The notes beneath the pieces are model-generated. The model had not been told where the DNA came from and searched no databases. It saw nothing but the letters and a program-made list of their open reading frames with translations. From JAKQIM01 sp964633225 (GTDB lineage: Bacteria; Chloroflexota; Anaerolineae; Anaerolineales; UBA4823), in contig CAZWFQ010000139.1 in NCBI GenBank assembly GCA_964633225.1, positions 1 to 6,147 of the forward strand: a DNA stretch of 6,147 bases. The letters run 5' to 3'. This document shows positions 5,426-6,147 of the stretch, piece by piece (the first letter of the stretch is position 1; each line of letters opens with the position of its first letter). A program made the position numbers and the translations under genes.

Positions 5426-5662
5426 CTAGCTACCAAAAATCAGGCCAAAAAATTGGGTAAAAATGTAGTCCAGGCCGCCCAACAAGAGGGCCATGACCAC
5501 AATCACAATCACAACGATCTGGGTCAGGCGCGCCATCTCTCTGGGGGTAGGCCAGGTAACCTTGCGCAGCTCACCGATCGTCTCACGAATAAAATCCTTG
5601 AACCCTTCCCAGGCACGCTGGAAAGCGTTCATTTGTTGGCGGGTGACCTTTTTTTCAGGCAC
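5426..5662 (-). CDS. secE: Preprotein translocase subunit SecE
   Basis: SecE clamps the two halves of SecY in the SecYEG membrane channel. The 78-residue protein is the short single-span form typical of most bacteria outside the Enterobacteria. An amphipathic cytoplasmic helix (about 12-35, FQRAWEGFKDFIRETIGELRK) leads to the conserved motif VTWPTPREM (35-43), then one membrane span (about 47-70, rich in Val/Ile/Leu). The start is GTG (5660-5662) with a strong GGAGGAG (5668-5674) 5 nt upstream. It lies between tRNA-Trp and nusG. A U-tailed hairpin (5686-5713) sits just upstream, and no promoter is visible between that hairpin and the gene. Confidence 0.97.
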   Translation of the reverse strand: MPEKKVTRQQMNAFQRAWEGFKDFIRETIGELRKVTWPTPREMARLTQIVVIVIVVMALLLGGLDYIFTQFFGLIFGS

Positions 5663-5685
5663 AGATACTCCTCCGGTTTACGGTT

Positions 5686-5713
5686 AAAACGCCGCCTTCT
5701 CTCAGACGGCGTT
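5686..5713 (-). terminator. Hairpin with U-tract between tRNA-Trp and secE
   Basis: AACGCCGUC (5705-5713) pairs with GGCGGCGUU (5688-5696) through 9 bp including one G-U, with an 8-nt loop, and is followed by UUUUAACC. This is a compact intrinsic terminator or attenuator. It comes 13 nt after the tRNA 3' end and 11 nt before the secE ribosome binding site. Leaky termination here would let tuf/rpmG/tRNA be made in excess over secE-nusG-rpl genes. Confidence 0.65.
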
Positions 5714-5721
5714 GTCAAGTT

Positions 5722-5739
5722 CCAGGCAGGCCAGGCAGG
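5722..5739 (-). repeat. Tandem 9-bp repeat over the tRNA-Trp 3' end
   Basis: CCTGCCTGG occurs twice head to tail on the minus strand (5731-5739, then 5722-5730). The first copy forms part of the T-stem and acceptor. The second holds the acceptor end, the discriminator base and the first trailer nucleotides. Confidence 0.8.
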
Positions 5740-5800
5740 AATTGAACCCACAACCCCCGCTTTTGGAGAGCGGTGCTCTGCCTAATTGAGCTACTGGCCT
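5727..5800 (-). tRNA. trnW: tRNA-Trp (anticodon CCA)
   Basis: A complete 74-nt cloverleaf folds on the minus strand. The acceptor AGGCCAG/CTGGCCT is 7 perfect pairs, the D-stem is GCTC/GAGC, and the anticodon stem CCGCT/AGCGG has loop CTCCAAA, giving anticodon CCA. The variable loop is GGGTT. The T-stem GTGGG/CCTGC has two wobble pairs around TTCAATT, and the discriminator base is G as expected for bacterial tRNA-Trp. The 3' CCA is not encoded (CCT follows), so it must be added by nucleotidyltransferase. A tRNA-Trp between tuf/rpmG and secE is a known arrangement in several bacterial lineages. Confidence 0.97.
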
Positions 5801-5805
5801 ATCTA

Positions 5806-5853
5806 TGTTCCGGTGTCAGGCGGGCGTATTGATACTTGCCTGACACCGGAACA
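5806..5853 (-). repeat. Perfect 16-bp hairpin between rpmG and tRNA-Trp
   Basis: TGTTCCGGTGTCAGGC (5806-5821) and its exact reverse complement (5838-5853) flank a 16-nt loop, which contains a further GTAT/ATAC mini-palindrome. It sits 12 nt after the rpmG stop and 5 nt before the tRNA 5' end. The minus-strand continuation is ATAGATAGG, with no U-run, so classical intrinsic termination is unlikely. A processing signal that frees the tRNA from the mRNA, or an mRNA 3' stabiliser, is more plausible. Confidence 0.75.
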
Positions 5854-5865
5854 CGGGGCAGTTCC

Positions 5866-6033
5866 TTATTTGGTCTCGCGATGCAGCGTGTGCTTGCGGC
5901 AGCGCGGGCAGAACTTGTTGAATTCCAGGCGGCCCGGGTCGTTGCGACGGTTTTTCTGGGTCGTGTAATTGCGTTCTTTGCACTCAGTGCACGCCAGGTT
6001 AATGACAGGGCGGATATCTTTTTTAGAAGCCAT
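5866..6033 (-). CDS. rpmG: 50S ribosomal protein L33, zinc-binding form
   Basis: This 55-residue small basic protein of the large subunit sits near the E site. The sequence starts MASKKDIRPVINLACTEC and ends PRCRKHTLHRETK. It keeps both CxxC pairs (Cys15/18 and Cys42/45), which marks the zinc-binding type rather than the Cys-free paralogue. The NRRNDPGRLEFNKFCP core is typical and the length is normal. The start ATG (6031-6033) is the only one that gives the family N-terminus. It has no clear Shine-Dalgarno sequence; the nearest purine-rich stretch GAGGG is about 20 nt upstream. It follows tuf by 55 nt and probably shares its transcript. Confidence 0.97.
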   Translation of the reverse strand: MASKKDIRPVINLACTECKERNYTTQKNRRNDPGRLEFNKFCPRCRKHTLHRETK

Positions 6034-6088
6034 ACCGTTTTACAGGCACCCGACCCTCACTTGGAAAACCGGGAAGCCACTCCTCACT

Positions 6089-6147
6089 CTATGCAATAAT
6101 CTTGGTGATGACACCCGCTCCGACGGTCAGGCCGCCTTCACGGATGG
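6089..6147 (-). CDS. tuf: Elongation factor Tu, C-terminal end (partial)
   Basis: Only the last 18 complete codons and the TAG stop (6089-6091) are in the window. They read IREGGLTVGAGVITKIIA, the nearly invariant end of EF-Tu domain 3 (usual form IREGGRTVGAGVVTKII). EF-Tu delivers aminoacyl-tRNA to the ribosome in a GTP-dependent manner and docks on the L7/L12 stalk encoded downstream. The Leu in GGLTVG, where Arg is most common, is a small variation. The gene continues beyond position 6147, so the promoter and most of the protein cannot be judged. Confidence 0.95.
   Translation of the reverse strand, partial: IREGGLTVGAGVITKIIA

Noticed and set aside
5713..5718. Perfect TTGACA on the minus strand just after tRNA-Trp, as a secE promoter
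   Set aside because: At 15-19 nt downstream the sequence is GC-rich hairpin with no -10-like hexamer; TTTTAA comes 23 nt after, too far.
5174..5785. 203-residue plus-strand frame spanning nusG, secE and tRNA-Trp
   Set aside because: Its C-terminus (GIEPTTPAFGERCSA) is the translated complement of tRNA-Trp, a familiar annotation artefact.
1..6147. Novel defence, CRISPR or mobile-element system
   Set aside because: No direct-repeat array, transposase, integrase or unfamiliar multi-gene cassette is present. All coding space is assigned to known housekeeping and two-component families.

Overview
The window carries one face of a bacterial translation/transcription gene cluster, and every supported gene lies on the minus strand. 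Read in the direction of transcription (high to low coordinates) the order is: 3' end of tuf (EF-Tu), rpmG (L33), tRNA-Trp(CCA), secE, nusG, rplK (L11), rplA (L1), rplJ (L10), rplL (L7/L12), a strong intrinsic terminator, then an OmpR-family response regulator and its sensor histidine kinase, closed by a second long hairpin. The proteins are bacterial and GC-leaning, with frequent GTG/TTG starts. The order tuf-rpmG-trnW-secE-nusG-rplKAJL, the NusG with an acidic N-terminal extension and the L10/L1 sequences remind me of Chloroflexota (Anaerolineae-like). That placement is from memory and only moderately secure.

Region by region: 6034-6147 is the tuf tail and its spacer. 5801-6033 is rpmG plus a perfect 16-bp hairpin that lacks a U-tract. 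5663-5800 is tRNA-Trp followed by a U-tailed hairpin just ahead of secE. 4773-5662 is secE and nusG. 3515-4772 is rplK and rplA, each preceded by a similar short element that looks like a copy of the ribosomal protein L1 binding site of 23S rRNA. 3308-3514 is a 207-nt rplJ leader with a kink-turn-like stem, an attenuator-like hairpin with a U-tract, and a perfect 13-nt anti-Shine-Dalgarno sequence that can bury the rplJ ribosome binding site. 2307-3307 is rplJ and rplL. 2186-2306 holds the operon terminator and a near-consensus sigma-70-type promoter for the two-component pair. 98-2185 is the two-component pair. 1-97 is its terminator.

Functionally, the cluster makes the ribosomal stalk and L1 arm (L1, L10, L11, L12), the elongation factor that uses the stalk (EF-Tu), the transcription elongation factor NusG and the translocon subunit SecE. 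The two-component system is a separate transcription unit. rpoB, the usual neighbour after rplL in many bacteria, is absent here. I found no undescribed multi-gene system. The interesting material is RNA-level: the paired L1-like sites and the unusually explicit rplJ leader switch. All plus-strand open frames seen are shadows of the minus-strand genes.
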